Counted from the first letter of the stretch, positions 8,482 to 17,490 are shown. The stretch: DNA of 64,000 nt from an uncultured Corynebacterium sp. (GCF_943914615.1 NZ_CALUCS010000003.1:1-64000); one strand, 5' to 3'. The notes: generated by a model from the letters alone, not told the origin. A program made the numbers and translations.

Positions 8482-9368
8482 CCAGATCGAGTTCGCAGCC
8501 GAACACCCATCTAGACAGGTGGCTCGCACGCATGCAGAAACAGCCGGAAATGCCCGCCGACCTACCTGAATGGCTGCACGACTTCGCCCGCGATTGCCGC
8601 GAGGTGGACATCCACCAGTACCTCAACGACTCCGCCCGGATCGTGCCGGAGGTCGATGAGCACGGCCGCCCGCCACGCTACTCGGCGGTGCTGGTTCTTC
8701 TTTCTGGTGACGCCACCTTCTCCCGCCCGGCCGGGACCACAGGCAGGCAGGCCATCCCCGCCGATGCAACCATGCTCCTGACTCATCGCGCTCCAACCAT
8801 GCGTAACCACAGTGGACAAGTGGCCTTCCCCGGTGGGCGTTTGGAGGAATCCGACGCCGGGCCGGTGGAAACCGCTCTGCGGGAGGCCGAGGAGGAAACG
8901 GGGCTGAACCCGGATACCGTGGAGCCGTTTGCAGTGCTGCAGCCGATTTACATTGATCGTTCAAATTTCGCAGTGGTGCCGGTGGTGGCGTGGTGGCGTC
9001 AACCCCATGCGGTAAGCTGCCCTACAACCGAAAACGACTGGGTCGAACCCTACCCCCTGGGCGAGCTAGTGAACCCGGAGCGCCGCTTCGAAGTGGGTTT
9101 TGCCGGCTGGCGCGGACCAGCCTGGAACCTGCACATCGGCACGGAGAACCCGCTGGTTTTGTGGGGCTTCACCGGTGGGGTGATCAGCGCCCTATTGCGC
9201 CGTGCGGGCTGGGAGGAACCCTGGTCCAGTGGCGGTGATAGCGGTGCGGAAGGGCCGTGGAACCTTTTCGAGACGCTGGCCGGTTCCGCCAATGGCGAGG
9301 CGCTCAGTGAAATGCGGGAAGGGTTCGACAGGGCAAACGAGATGGGCAGAAACGGAGGCGCACCATGA
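8478..9368 (+). CDS. Nudix hydrolase, coenzyme A pyrophosphatase-like
   Basis: A 296-aa protein with Nudix-box features GGRLEESD followed by REAEEETGL. The first conserved Glu position of the standard box is shifted, as seen in the CoA-pyrophosphatase branch. Upstream LTHRAPTMRNHSGQVAFPGG is the pattern typical of that branch (NudL / Rv3672c). It should cleave a nucleoside diphosphate-linked substrate, possibly CoA derivatives. It overlaps both neighbours by 4 nt, which argues strongly for a coupled operon with the thioredoxin-like protein and the protease. Confidence 0.87.
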   Translation: MTRSSSQPNTHLDRWLARMQKQPEMPADLPEWLHDFARDCREVDIHQYLNDSARIVPEVDEHGRPPRYSAVLVLLSGDATFSRPAGTTGRQAIPADATMLLTHRAPTMRNHSGQVAFPGGRLEESDAGPVETALREAEEETGLNPDTVEPFAVLQPIYIDRSNFAVVPVVAWWRQPHAVSCPTTENDWVEPYPLGELVNPERRFEVGFAGWRGPAWNLHIGTENPLVLWGFTGGVISALLRRAGWEEPWSSGGDSGAEGPWNLFETLAGSANGEALSEMREGFDRANEMGRNGGAP

Positions 9369-10582
9369 GCGGAGCGACAGGGTCGGTGATCCTCGACATT
9401 GTGCTGGTGTTCGTCTGCCTCGGTGCAGCGATCTCCGGGTATCGGCAGGGCGGGTTTAGCGCCACGCTGAGCTTCGTCGGGGTGGCCCTGGGCGGCTACC
9501 TGGGCGTGAAGCTGGTGCCGCTCGCCGTGCACTTCGCCGAAGACAAAGCGCCTGAAAGCTACAGTGCACGCTTCTTCGCAGCACTGCTTACCGTGACTGT
9601 CGTTGTGGTGATCTGCTATGCCATTGGTTCGGGTATAGGCGCAAAACTGCGGGACAACATTCGCACCCGGGAGGCATTAAAGGCGGACTCCGCTGTCGGT
9701 TCCATCGTGCAGGTCTTTACAACACTGCTGATCGTGTGGCTGATCCTCGTGCCAATCGCCACCGGAAACGTAGGCGGCTTCGGCAAAACCATCAAGGGCA
9801 GCAAGATCCTCAGCGCGGTGGGCAACGCCGCCCCGGTGTGGTTCAAGCAGCTTCCCGCAAAAACCACGCAGTTGATCAACGACTCTGGTTTCCCGATGAT
9901 CGCCGACCCGATGGAGAACCTGCCCACCGCGGAGGTTGACCCGCCGGACAACGCGCTCATGCGATCCCCGGCGGTGCAGAACACCCGCGACAGTGTGCTG
10001 CGCGTGGTTGGTCAGGCGGAACAGTGCAGCCGGATGCTACAGGGCACCGGCTGGGTGGTTGCCGAGGATACGGTGATGACCAACGCTCACGTGGTGGCCG
10101 GAACCAACCAGGTCACGCTAATGACGAAGGATGGCCCGCGCGAGGCACGGGTTGTCTACTACAACCCACAAGTGGACATCGCCCTGCTCCGCAGCGAGAA
10201 CCTGCCCTTTGTGCCGATGAAGTGGGCCGAAAATGAGGGGCAGCAGGGCCAAGACGCGATCGTCATGGGCTACCCCAACGGCGGGCCGTTCAAGGCCACC
10301 CCCGCGCGCATCCGTGAGAAGTTCGTGGTCAGCGGACCGAACATCTATGCAGATGATCGGGTGGAGCGCGAGGCTTATTCGCTGCGCGGTTCCGTGGTGC
10401 AGGGCAACTCCGGCGGCCCGCTGATCAACAAGGACGGCCACGTGTTGGGAGTCGTCTTCGGTGCCGACATCAATGAGAAGGACACTGGCTACGCCCTGAC
10501 CAGGGAAGAAGTCATGAAGCACGTCGGAGACGTGACCTCACACCATGACAGTCCGGCGACGGGTGCTTGCGTGGCGGACTAG
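9365..10582 (+). CDS. MarP-like membrane serine protease
   Basis: A 405-aa protein with four N-terminal membrane segments forming a CvpA-like domain (about residues 1-135), then a trypsin-fold protease domain. The catalytic triad is clear: His242 in TNAHVVAG, Asp271 in VDIALLRS and Ser349 in GNSGGPL. Cys221 and Cys402 match in place the disulfide pair known in M. tuberculosis MarP (Rv3671c), which needs oxidation for activity and protects against acid. The same operon encodes an extracytoplasmic thioredoxin-like protein that could act on this disulfide (inference). Confidence 0.93.
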   Translation: MSGATGSVILDIVLVFVCLGAAISGYRQGGFSATLSFVGVALGGYLGVKLVPLAVHFAEDKAPESYSARFFAALLTVTVVVVICYAIGSGIGAKLRDNIRTREALKADSAVGSIVQVFTTLLIVWLILVPIATGNVGGFGKTIKGSKILSAVGNAAPVWFKQLPAKTTQLINDSGFPMIADPMENLPTAEVDPPDNALMRSPAVQNTRDSVLRVVGQAEQCSRMLQGTGWVVAEDTVMTNAHVVAGTNQVTLMTKDGPREARVVYYNPQVDIALLRSENLPFVPMKWAENEGQQGQDAIVMGYPNGGPFKATPARIREKFVVSGPNIYADDRVEREAYSLRGSVVQGNSGGPLINKDGHVLGVVFGADINEKDTGYALTREEVMKHVGDVTSHHDSPATGACVAD

Positions 10583-10589
10583 CGCTGCT

Positions 10590-11510
10590 TTAAGCGCGCA
10601 GGTGTTCGCGGAGCAGCTCCGCGACGCTGGGCGGATCTTCTACGTGCGGGTAGTGCCCCACGCCGAAAAGCACCTTGTGCTCGGCGGTATCGGCCTTCCG
10701 GGCGGATTTTTGCGCCAGGGATTCGTCGTAAACCGGATCCATGCTGCCATACACCGCCAGCAGAGGCACAGGTGTGGTTGCGGGGAAGGTCCGCTCGAAG
10801 CGCATCGCCTCGGGGCGGAAGCGACTGCGGAAAGGCCAGCGCAGGTACTCGCAGGAAAGATGCGCCACCTTATCCACCTGCATCGCTTCGCGGCGGAGTG
10901 CGGCGCTGCGGAAGTAGGCGTCCGTATCCCTAAACCCCGGGGCCACACCCGCCCTAAAAATCTTTTCGGCCGCCGCAGCGTTATCGGCCAATAGCTTGCG
11001 CTCCGGAAGGCGCGGCAGCTGAGCGGACAGCAGACGGTGAGCGAAGTGCGGTTGCGAGAACGGTTGGATCAGGATCCGGCGGAAACGCAGCAGCGGATTG
11101 ATGGCGGAAAGGGTTACGAAGCTGCGGACGCGCTCCGGGTTGTGAGCCACCAAAGTCCAGGCGACCATGCCGCCGTAGCCGTGGCCAACGACGGTGGCGG
11201 TGGTGTGCCCCAGGCCGCGGATCACCCCAGCCATGTCACTGGCGGCGGTGGTGAGGTCGTAGCCACGCGGGGTCTTATCCGAGCGGCCATAGCCGCGCAG
11301 ATCCACGGCGGCCAGGCGCAGATGCTCACCCGCGAGCTGCTGCATCAGCGGGCGCCAGTCGAAAGCGCCGCCTCCGAAACCGTGGATCAACAGCACCAGT
11401 GGGGCGTTGCGGGGGCCTTGAACGTCGACGCGAAGACGCACACCCCGCGAATGCACGAAAGTGGCATGCGGGGTGTGCGGATCTACAGCGTGAGAATCTT
11501 TGGATGTCAT
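10590..11510 (-). CDS. Alpha/beta hydrolase-fold protein (EphE locus) with altered nucleophile elbow
   Basis: A 306-aa alpha/beta-fold protein placed like EphE (Rv3670). The oxyanion-side motif HGFGGGAFDW and a C-terminal GVGHYPHVEDP with the catalytic-type histidine are present. The nucleophile elbow, normally G-x-Ser/Asp-x-G, reads GHGYGG, leaving glycine at the nucleophile position. The protein may be catalytically dead, or may use another residue. It is convergent with the protease gene, separated by 7 bp, and lies 18 bp downstream of the holin-like gene on the same strand. Confidence 0.85.
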   Translation of the reverse strand: MTSKDSHAVDPHTPHATFVHSRGVRLRVDVQGPRNAPLVLLIHGFGGGAFDWRPLMQQLAGEHLRLAAVDLRGYGRSDKTPRGYDLTTAASDMAGVIRGLGHTTATVVGHGYGGMVAWTLVAHNPERVRSFVTLSAINPLLRFRRILIQPFSQPHFAHRLLSAQLPRLPERKLLADNAAAAEKIFRAGVAPGFRDTDAYFRSAALRREAMQVDKVAHLSCEYLRWPFRSRFRPEAMRFERTFPATTPVPLLAVYGSMDPVYDESLAQKSARKADTAEHKVLFGVGHYPHVEDPPSVAELLREHLRA

Positions 11511-11528
11511 CTCAGGCGCGCGAGGAAT

Positions 11529-12038
11529 TTAGGTGTACATTCCCGGGCGGCGCGCGGCGGAAGAGTTCTTACCCTTCTGCGGGATCACGGTCTTTAGCTC
11601 GCCGACGGACTCGATGGTCTTCTCCGGCTTCTTCGCACCCTTGACCTGCTTCAGGCCAACCAGAGCCAGGATGGCAACCAGAACCAGCATGAACAGGAAG
11701 ACGACCAGGAAGGCCGCCCAACGCCACATGAAGGTATCCAGCGCCTCGGCGATGGTGAAGAAGAGGAAGAAGGAGCTGTAGGCCAGGATGATGGCGGCAG
11801 CGCCGAACAGGCCCACGCCGATGCCGGCCTTCTTGGCGGACGTAGCGATCTCGGTCTTTGCCAGCTCAACCTCGGAACGAACCAGAGAGGAAACCTGCGC
11901 AGAGGCGTCCTTCACCAGATCACTAATGCTGGCCTGACCCTTGGCATGGGTATCTACATCCGACAGCGGAATAGCGTTAACCTTCGGGTTAAAGCTATCG
12001 CGATCGGTGAACATGCCATCGTGATCGTTCTTGCTCAC
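11529..12038 (-). CDS. Holin-like membrane protein (Rv3669 / DUF1469-type)
   Basis: A 169-aa protein with a polar N-terminus, an amphipathic segment containing SSLVRSEVELAKTEIATSAKKAG, and two long membrane helices (about residues 70-90 and 100-130). The LVRSEVELAKTE pattern marks the actinobacterial phage-holin superfamily III / DUF1469 proteins, whose cellular role is not established. A basic, proline-containing tail ends the protein. The start has a good GGAG upstream. It is probably co-transcribed with the alpha/beta hydrolase gene. Confidence 0.82.
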   Translation of the reverse strand: MSKNDHDGMFTDRDSFNPKVNAIPLSDVDTHAKGQASISDLVKDASAQVSSLVRSEVELAKTEIATSAKKAGIGVGLFGAAAIILAYSSFFLFFTIAEALDTFMWRWAAFLVVFLFMLVLVAILALVGLKQVKGAKKPEKTIESVGELKTVIPQKGKNSSAARRPGMYT

Positions 12039-12132
12039 TGTTAAAACTCCTGGGGGTTACACCTAATTGACTCCCCCTAGTTTGCCAGACCACGGGGAAG
12101 ATTGCGCGCGCGGGTGCATTATTGTCTTAAAT

Positions 12133-12918
12133 ATGTCTGACAATTCTGCGCAAGACCCACTTGCTGGACTGGCTGAGCTGCCCGGAGTGCCGGACGCTGT
12201 GGCCCAAGCCAACGATCACCTGGCGCGCCTGCACCGCCACCCTGCCAACCTGCGTGGCTGGGATGTTACGGGTGCGGAATCGGTGCTGCGCGGTGCGCGT
12301 GCCTCGGCGCAGCTGGATGGTGGCTCCCCACGCTTGCCGGAGGATGGCCAGGTGGAGGACCCGATTTTGGCTGGTGCCCTGCGCGCCGCGGAGTTGCTGG
12401 CGCCGGACGGCGTGACGGAGACGGTGACCACGTGGCGGCGCGCCCCGCTGCAGATCATCGCGCGCATCAACGCGGTTGCTAGCCCGCAGATGTCCGATCC
12501 TGCGTTTCGCCAGAAGGCTGCGGGGGATGCGGAGTTCCTGGTGCCAGGGCGCCCGCGCCGTTCCACGGATGCGCGACTGCAGCTGCTGGGCAAGTTCATT
12601 ACCGGTGGTACCAAGGTAAACGCGACGGTGCTGTCTGCGGTGATCCACGGCGAGTTGCTGACGTTGCAGCCTTTCGCGGACGCCACCGGCGTGACCGCCC
12701 GCGCCTGCTCCCGCCTGGCGACCATCGCCACCGGCCTGGACCCGCGTGGCTTGGGCGTGCCGGAGGTCTGGTGGAACCGTCGGCGCGACGAGTATCAGAC
12801 AAAGGCCGAGGGGTTCGCCAGCGGTACTCCGGAGGGTGTGGCCGAGTGGATTGTTTTCCACGCCACGGGTCTGTCCGAGGGGTCGTTGGAAGGCAAGTCG
12901 ATCGCGGACGCTAAGTAG
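12133..12918 (+). CDS. Degenerate Fic-like protein (Rv3662c-type)
   Basis: A 262-aa cytoplasmic protein. Its C-terminal half contains HGELLTLQPFADATGVTARA, which resembles the Fic motif HPFxxGNGRxxR in spacing and in the following helix, but the key histidine position is Gln and GNGR is replaced by ATGV. AMP transfer by the normal mechanism therefore looks unlikely. I chose the ATG at 12133, just past an AT-rich stretch. A start at 12067 would add 22 residues with no match to family. Assignment to the Rv3662c group is by synteny and the motif. Confidence 0.65.
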   Translation: MSDNSAQDPLAGLAELPGVPDAVAQANDHLARLHRHPANLRGWDVTGAESVLRGARASAQLDGGSPRLPEDGQVEDPILAGALRAAELLAPDGVTETVTTWRRAPLQIIARINAVASPQMSDPAFRQKAAGDAEFLVPGRPRRSTDARLQLLGKFITGGTKVNATVLSAVIHGELLTLQPFADATGVTARACSRLATIATGLDPRGLGVPEVWWNRRRDEYQTKAEGFASGTPEGVAEWIVFHATGLSEGSLEGKSIADAK

Positions 12919-12927
12919 AAGTTGCTG

Positions 12928-13764
12928 CTAGGCCCCTTCCGGGCCTTCTTCGCGCCCGCGCCACCACATCGCCAGTCCGGTCGCGGCAATACCGAGCAGT
13001 GCCAGGGTGGCGCCCGCGCCGGCGATCACCGCTGCCTGCGGGAACAGCGGTTCCGGGCGGATGAACTGGCGGATCGGCCAGTCGGCCTCCGTTGCCTGCT
13101 TTTTCAGGGGGCGGTCCGGGTTCACGGCAACCGGGTTGCCCACCAGCTGCAGCATGGGGATGTCTGTGGCGGCGTCAGAATAAGCGTAGCTTTGCGCTAG
13201 GTCGTAGCCGTGTGTGCGGGCGAGCTCTAGGATGCGCTCGACCTTCGCATGCCCCTTGTTGAAGTGCGTGACGGCGCCAGTGAAGCGCCCATCCTTTTCT
13301 TCCAGTTCGGTGGCGAAGAGGTGGTCCACGCCGAGTTCCTTGGCGATGGGCTGCACCATGATGGAGGCCGAGGCGGTCACGATGGCGATGCGGTGACCCT
13401 GTTTGCGATGCCATTCGATCAGTTCGCGCGCTTCGGCGTAGATGAATGGGGTGATGACTTCCTGCAGGGCGTCTTGGGCGACCTGACGCAGGGGTTCGGA
13501 TTCGCGATCCTTGATGATCCTGGTCAGGGCTTCTTTTGTGGATTCCAGGCTATCTTCGGAGTGGGTGGAGAGCATGTAGTTGCCCAGCATCGCCATCATC
13601 TTCAGCACCTCGCCGGTGTTGAGCAGACCGCGTTCGGCCATCGGGCGGCGGTAGGCCAGGGATGCCGACGTGTCGATGATGGTCTTATCGAGGTCGAAAA
13701 TGGCCAAAACTCGCTCTGCGCCCTTCGCGCGCGGTGGGTCTTGGTGCTGGTTCACATGCGTCAT
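12928..13764 (-). CDS. HAD-IB phosphatase (SerB-like), membrane-tethered
   Basis: A 278-aa HAD-superfamily subfamily IB protein. Motif I is FDLDKTIIDTS (Asp24 nucleophile, Asp26), motif II is IVTASAS, and motif III with the acidic pair is KVERILELA ... AYSDAATDIPML. The C-terminus has a hydrophobic segment (about residues 248-270), which suggests a tail anchor. The Rv3661-type relatives at this locus are annotated as phosphoserine-phosphatase-like, but the substrate is not known. It diverges from the Tad locus, as in mycobacteria. Confidence 0.88.
   Translation of the reverse strand: MTHVNQHQDPPRAKGAERVLAIFDLDKTIIDTSASLAYRRPMAERGLLNTGEVLKMMAMLGNYMLSTHSEDSLESTKEALTRIIKDRESEPLRQVAQDALQEVITPFIYAEARELIEWHRKQGHRIAIVTASASIMVQPIAKELGVDHLFATELEEKDGRFTGAVTHFNKGHAKVERILELARTHGYDLAQSYAYSDAATDIPMLQLVGNPVAVNPDRPLKKQATEADWPIRQFIRPEPLFPQAAVIAGAGATLALLGIAATGLAMWWRGREEGPEGA
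12929..12950 (+). terminator. Weak terminator after the Fic-like gene
   Basis: The short stem AGGCCC/GGGCCT with loop CTTCC is followed by TCTT. It lies 12 bp after the plus-strand stop and overlaps the end of the convergent phosphatase gene. Confidence 0.45.
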
Positions 13765-13918
13765 TCTAGTAACATTCCGCTACTTATGTCACTCTAATCT
13801 TTTTGCGTTTCGGGTTATTCACAGGGTCTAGGCCCTTTTTTATGACGCCAACCCGACTTTTCCACAGCTAAAAAATCAGGGGTACTTTTGCAAGCGCGCA
13901 GCTGGGAGCCTGTGGTTC

Positions 13919-15124
13919 ATGGGCGCAGGGAAGTCAGTAAAGCAGAGCAAGGCAGCAACCAAGAAGGCAAAAACAACAGCCAAGAACAAGGGCTGGGAGC
14001 GGCCGGCACAGCTCCGGCCGGTGATCGTGGACATTGCGGATCCGCTGTGGAATAACGAGGCACGCATGGTCGTGGCGGTGACTCGCCGGCCGATGATTAT
14101 CCACGATGGTACGGAGGAGTTCGAGGCGAACCTGCTCCGCGAGCTAGATCGGAAAGACGGGTTCACCTGCCAAAACTCGGCGATCGTGCTGAGCGATAGG
14201 GAAAGCGAGTTGACCCGCCACCGACTGGTGCGAGCGATCCGCGTGGATCAGCTGGAGCCCTCCCTGGATGCCGGTGGGGCGATGGTCTTGGCGGAGATGA
14301 TCGGGTCTAATGACGTGGTGCGCATCGCGGTGAGCTCCGCCGTTGGCGGGGCCGGGTCCAGCCTGTTCGCGGCCCAGCTGGCCTATTACATGTCCTGCGA
14401 AGGAAGACCCGCGGTATTGCTGGACGCCGACCCGCACTCCTGCGGCTTAGATCTGGTGCTGGGTAAGGAGCGGCGACCGGGGCTGACCCGCAATCAGATT
14501 CCTGCCGACTGCGACTTTGACCAACTGCGCAGCCACCTGCTGATGCTCGGATTCGACAGCGCGGGCGGAAAGAAGATCAGCGCGGACGGCGGAGCCGTTC
14601 CCGTAATCTACGCCGACCGCTACCCGACCTTCGGCGCGCACAGCGGTGGTAGGGGACTGGACGTGGGCCAGCTGGCCGGATTGATGCATGCGGATGACCT
14701 GGTGGTGGACTGTGGGCGCAGCCTGCCAGTGGCCGATAGCGCGAGTGCCGGATGGCAGGAGCAATGGGGTGAAGGGGAACCCGACGTGCACATCCTAGTG
14801 GCACCTCTAACCATCCAGGGAGTGACCGCCGTTAGTGCGCTGCGGAACCGGATGCTGGAAAACGATCGAACCAAGCCGCTGATTGTGTTGCGGGAAGTCC
14901 CCGGTGCTTCCACCTCGGTGGCCGTCGCCGCGATGATGATGGACGAAGTTCCGGTGGCGGTGATCCGTCACGACGACCAGTGCACTCCCGCCCTTGACCG
15001 AGGCGAGGCCGAGTACTGGATTGAAAGCTCGCTGAAGCACGACCGCGCCCGCGGGCCGGTGCGCGAGGTGTGGGAGAAGATCCAGCACATCGTCGGCAAC
15101 TGCGCGCTGCCAATCGCGAGCTAG
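13919..15124 (+). CDS. ssd: Septum-site/CpaE-like ATPase (Ssd) of the Tad locus
   Basis: A 401-aa protein of the Ssd/CpaE branch of the MinD-ParA superfamily. A lysine-rich start (residues 1-25) precedes a receiver-like domain and then the ATPase core. The P-loop is unusual: AVGGAGSSLF (142-151) lacks the standard lysine of the KGG-x-GKT signature. LLDADPHSCGLDLVLG follows. CpaE/TadZ proteins place the pilus machine at the cell pole, and M. tuberculosis Ssd inhibits septation. It heads the tad gene run 35 bp before tadA. Confidence 0.87.
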   Translation: MGAGKSVKQSKAATKKAKTTAKNKGWERPAQLRPVIVDIADPLWNNEARMVVAVTRRPMIIHDGTEEFEANLLRELDRKDGFTCQNSAIVLSDRESELTRHRLVRAIRVDQLEPSLDAGGAMVLAEMIGSNDVVRIAVSSAVGGAGSSLFAAQLAYYMSCEGRPAVLLDADPHSCGLDLVLGKERRPGLTRNQIPADCDFDQLRSHLLMLGFDSAGGKKISADGGAVPVIYADRYPTFGAHSGGRGLDVGQLAGLMHADDLVVDCGRSLPVADSASAGWQEQWGEGEPDVHILVAPLTIQGVTAVSALRNRMLENDRTKPLIVLREVPGASTSVAVAAMMMDEVPVAVIRHDDQCTPALDRGEAEYWIESSLKHDRARGPVREVWEKIQHIVGNCALPIAS

Positions 15125-15159
15125 GGGTATAGGGGACAAAAGGGACGGGGGAGACGTAG

Positions 15160-16335
15160 GTGGCGTCACGAAGAAAAAAGAGCAAGAACAGCCAGCCGGA
15201 ACCGGAGCGCGGGCTGCTCGCGATCGTGCGCGACGACCTGGCCGAACAGGGGATTAGTAGGCCGGACGAGCGCGATCTTTCGCGCAGCCTGCACCTGATC
15301 GGGAAGGCGAGTGTAGAGAACGTGCGGACTTTGCAGCGGGAGTTCAGTGGACTGGGTCCGCTGGCGGGGCCGCTGCAGGATGCGCAGGTGACGGACGTGG
15401 TGCTCAACGGCGATGGCAGTGTTTGGGCCGATCGCGGCGAGGGTATGCAGCCTATAGACGGGGTGCAGGTCGGCGTGGAAGCCGCGCGCGACCTGGCGGT
15501 GCGGATGGCGACGATGTGCGGCGAGCGGCTGGACGAAGCCCGGCCTTTCGCCGATGGGGTGCTGCGCGAGCTGCCTCCGGACGTGCCGGCGCAGGCAGTC
15601 CGAGTACATGCGTTGCTGGCTCCGCCGGCGGCGGGCGGCAGTTGTATTAGCTTGCGCGCGATTAAAGGGCAGCAGAACTCTCTGGATGCGCTGGTGCAAG
15701 GTGGCCTGGCAAGTCAAGAGATGGCGGGCGTGCTGCGGCGGATCGTTCGCGCGCGGCGGAACATCCTCATTAGCGGCGGAACGGGCGCAGGGAAGACCAC
15801 CCTGCTGGCCGCATTGTTGGCGGAGGTGGCTTACGACCAGCGGCTGCTTGTAGTGGAGGACACCCCGGAGCTGCTGATCGACCATCCTCACGTGGTGGCG
15901 CTGGCGACCCGCGAGGGCAATGCGGAAGGGGCAGGCGCGATCTCCATGACTGTACTGGTGAAGCAGAGTCTGCGCATGCGCCCTGACCGCATCGTTGTGG
16001 GAGAGATCCGCGGCCCTGAAGTGGCGGACCTGCTGGTCGCCCTGAACACCGGGCATGCGGGCAGTGCGGGGACTATCCATGCGAATGATCCCGCAAGTGT
16101 GCCTGGGCGGCTCGAGGCGCTGGGAGCGATGGCCGGGCTGGATCGGATCGCGCTGACCCGCCAGGTGATCGACGGCATAGACGTGGTGTTGCACGTTTCC
16201 CGAACGGAGCGGGGGCGACGGCTGACGCACATCGGGCGGCTGGTCGGCGACGAGCGGGCGCGCATCGAGGTGCTGTGGCACTGGCGTGACGGCGCCCGTG
16301 AGGGGTTTGAGGAGTTCAGAGATGAGCTGGGCTGA
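15160..16335 (+). CDS. tadA: Tad pilus secretion ATPase TadA/CpaF
   Basis: A 391-aa type II/IV secretion ATPase. Walker A is GGTGAGKTTLL (206-216). The Asp box is VVEDTPEL (231-238), Walker B is RIVVGEIRG (277-285) and the His box is GTIHAND (304-310). It drives assembly of Flp-type pili from the cytoplasmic face. The start is GTG, and the codons that follow carry an exact copy of the dispersed GGCGTCA-N2-AAGAAA motif, giving the basic start MASRRKKSK. A purine-rich GGGACGGGGGAG upstream can act as the ribosome site. Confidence 0.94.
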   Translation: MASRRKKSKNSQPEPERGLLAIVRDDLAEQGISRPDERDLSRSLHLIGKASVENVRTLQREFSGLGPLAGPLQDAQVTDVVLNGDGSVWADRGEGMQPIDGVQVGVEAARDLAVRMATMCGERLDEARPFADGVLRELPPDVPAQAVRVHALLAPPAAGGSCISLRAIKGQQNSLDALVQGGLASQEMAGVLRRIVRARRNILISGGTGAGKTTLLAALLAEVAYDQRLLVVEDTPELLIDHPHVVALATREGNAEGAGAISMTVLVKQSLRMRPDRIVVGEIRGPEVADLLVALNTGHAGSAGTIHANDPASVPGRLEALGAMAGLDRIALTRQVIDGIDVVLHVSRTERGRRLTHIGRLVGDERARIEVLWHWRDGAREGFEEFRDELG

Positions 16336-16350
16336 TGGAAGGGGAGCCCT

Positions 16351-17490
16351 ATGATTCCAGCGCTGGCGGTGGTGGCGGCCGCATTGATGGTGGCCTTCAC
16401 TCTAAAGATCGTGGTGGGGCGGATGATGAAAACCCGTCGGCAGATGAAAACCCTGGCCGAGGTGCGGGATGTGGTGGATGCCATCGCCCGCGAAGTGGCT
16501 GCAGGCGCCCGCCCCTTGGAAGCCGTTGAGCACGCGGCTGAGGGGTTGAGGTCCGAGGCGCTGCGCCACGAGCTGGACGTCGCCTGCGTGAAGGTGCGTC
16601 TGGGCGCCGCGCCGGGTGCAGAGTCTGCTGGTGCCGGACCTGCTGGTGCCGCGCCGGGCAGTGATGCCCCGAGCTTCCTTGCCCACCTATTCCACATCTG
16701 GGGCATTTCCTACCGCCACGGCGTGGGGCTGGCGGCGCTGGCCCGGGCGCACGTGACGGACATTGATGCGCAGCTGGCGCATATCTCCAAGTCCACCTCC
16801 GCGACGGCGGGCGCACGCTTAACCGTCACGGTACTGCTGGCGCTGCCGATCGGCGCAGTGGCGCTGGGGCAGAGCAGCGGACTGGGCACGCTGACCTTTC
16901 TGCTGACGAATGTGTTGGGAGTACTGCTCTTCCTTGCCGGGGTGGGGTTGGTGTGCGCCAGCACCCTGTGGACGGAGCATTTGAGTGAATCGCTGACCAC
17001 ATCCCCATTGGGCGGGGTGGGTGTGCGGGCCGGACCTGCCAGCTCCACACCCTTGGGTCCGCTGGACGCGGCCCGTGCCCTCGACGTTTCCGCAGCCGCG
17101 CTGCGTGCCGGAAAGGCATTGTTGCCAGCCTGGGACGTGGGGGTGGGGCAGTTAATCCACGACGGTGAACGCGATGGGGAAGGGGAGCTCGGCCGCGCCA
17201 TGGCGCTGCTGAACCTCGGTGGGGGAAGAGAGGCCTGGCTTACGCTGGCCGAGCATTCCTTCTTTGGCCCCATCGCCCGCCAAGCGGCGCAGCAAACCCG
17301 CGCCGGAACATCGCTTGCCGATGGAATGCATCAACAGGCCGAACACCTCCGCCGCGTTGCCGCCGACAAGGCAACCGCCGGAGCCGAAAAGGTCTTGATC
17401 GCCTTAGCGGCACCACTGACCCTCTGCTTCCTCCCGGCCTTCGTCTTCGTCGGCTTGATACCGCTGGCCATCGGAATGGCCTCGCTCTAA
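16351..17490 (+). CDS. TadB-TadC fusion, pilus inner-membrane platform
   Basis: One 379-aa reading frame holds both platform proteins of the Tad machine. The first half has an N-terminal membrane helix, the RDVVDAIAREVAAGARPLEAVEHAA helix bundle, a T2SF-type region and two membrane helices (about residues 155-210). The second half begins with DVSAAALRAGKALLPAW and ends with a second T2SF-like bundle (ARQAAQQTRAGTSLADGMH) and a membrane pair. In M. tuberculosis these are separate genes, Rv3658c and Rv3657c. An Ala/Gly/Pro-rich insert of about 30 residues interrupts the first bundle. No internal stop or frameshift is visible. Confidence 0.82.
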   Translation: MIPALAVVAAALMVAFTLKIVVGRMMKTRRQMKTLAEVRDVVDAIAREVAAGARPLEAVEHAAEGLRSEALRHELDVACVKVRLGAAPGAESAGAGPAGAAPGSDAPSFLAHLFHIWGISYRHGVGLAALARAHVTDIDAQLAHISKSTSATAGARLTVTVLLALPIGAVALGQSSGLGTLTFLLTNVLGVLLFLAGVGLVCASTLWTEHLSESLTTSPLGGVGVRAGPASSTPLGPLDAARALDVSAAALRAGKALLPAWDVGVGQLIHDGERDGEGELGRAMALLNLGGGREAWLTLAEHSFFGPIARQAAQQTRAGTSLADGMHQQAEHLRRVAADKATAGAEKVLIALAAPLTLCFLPAFVFVGLIPLAIGMASL

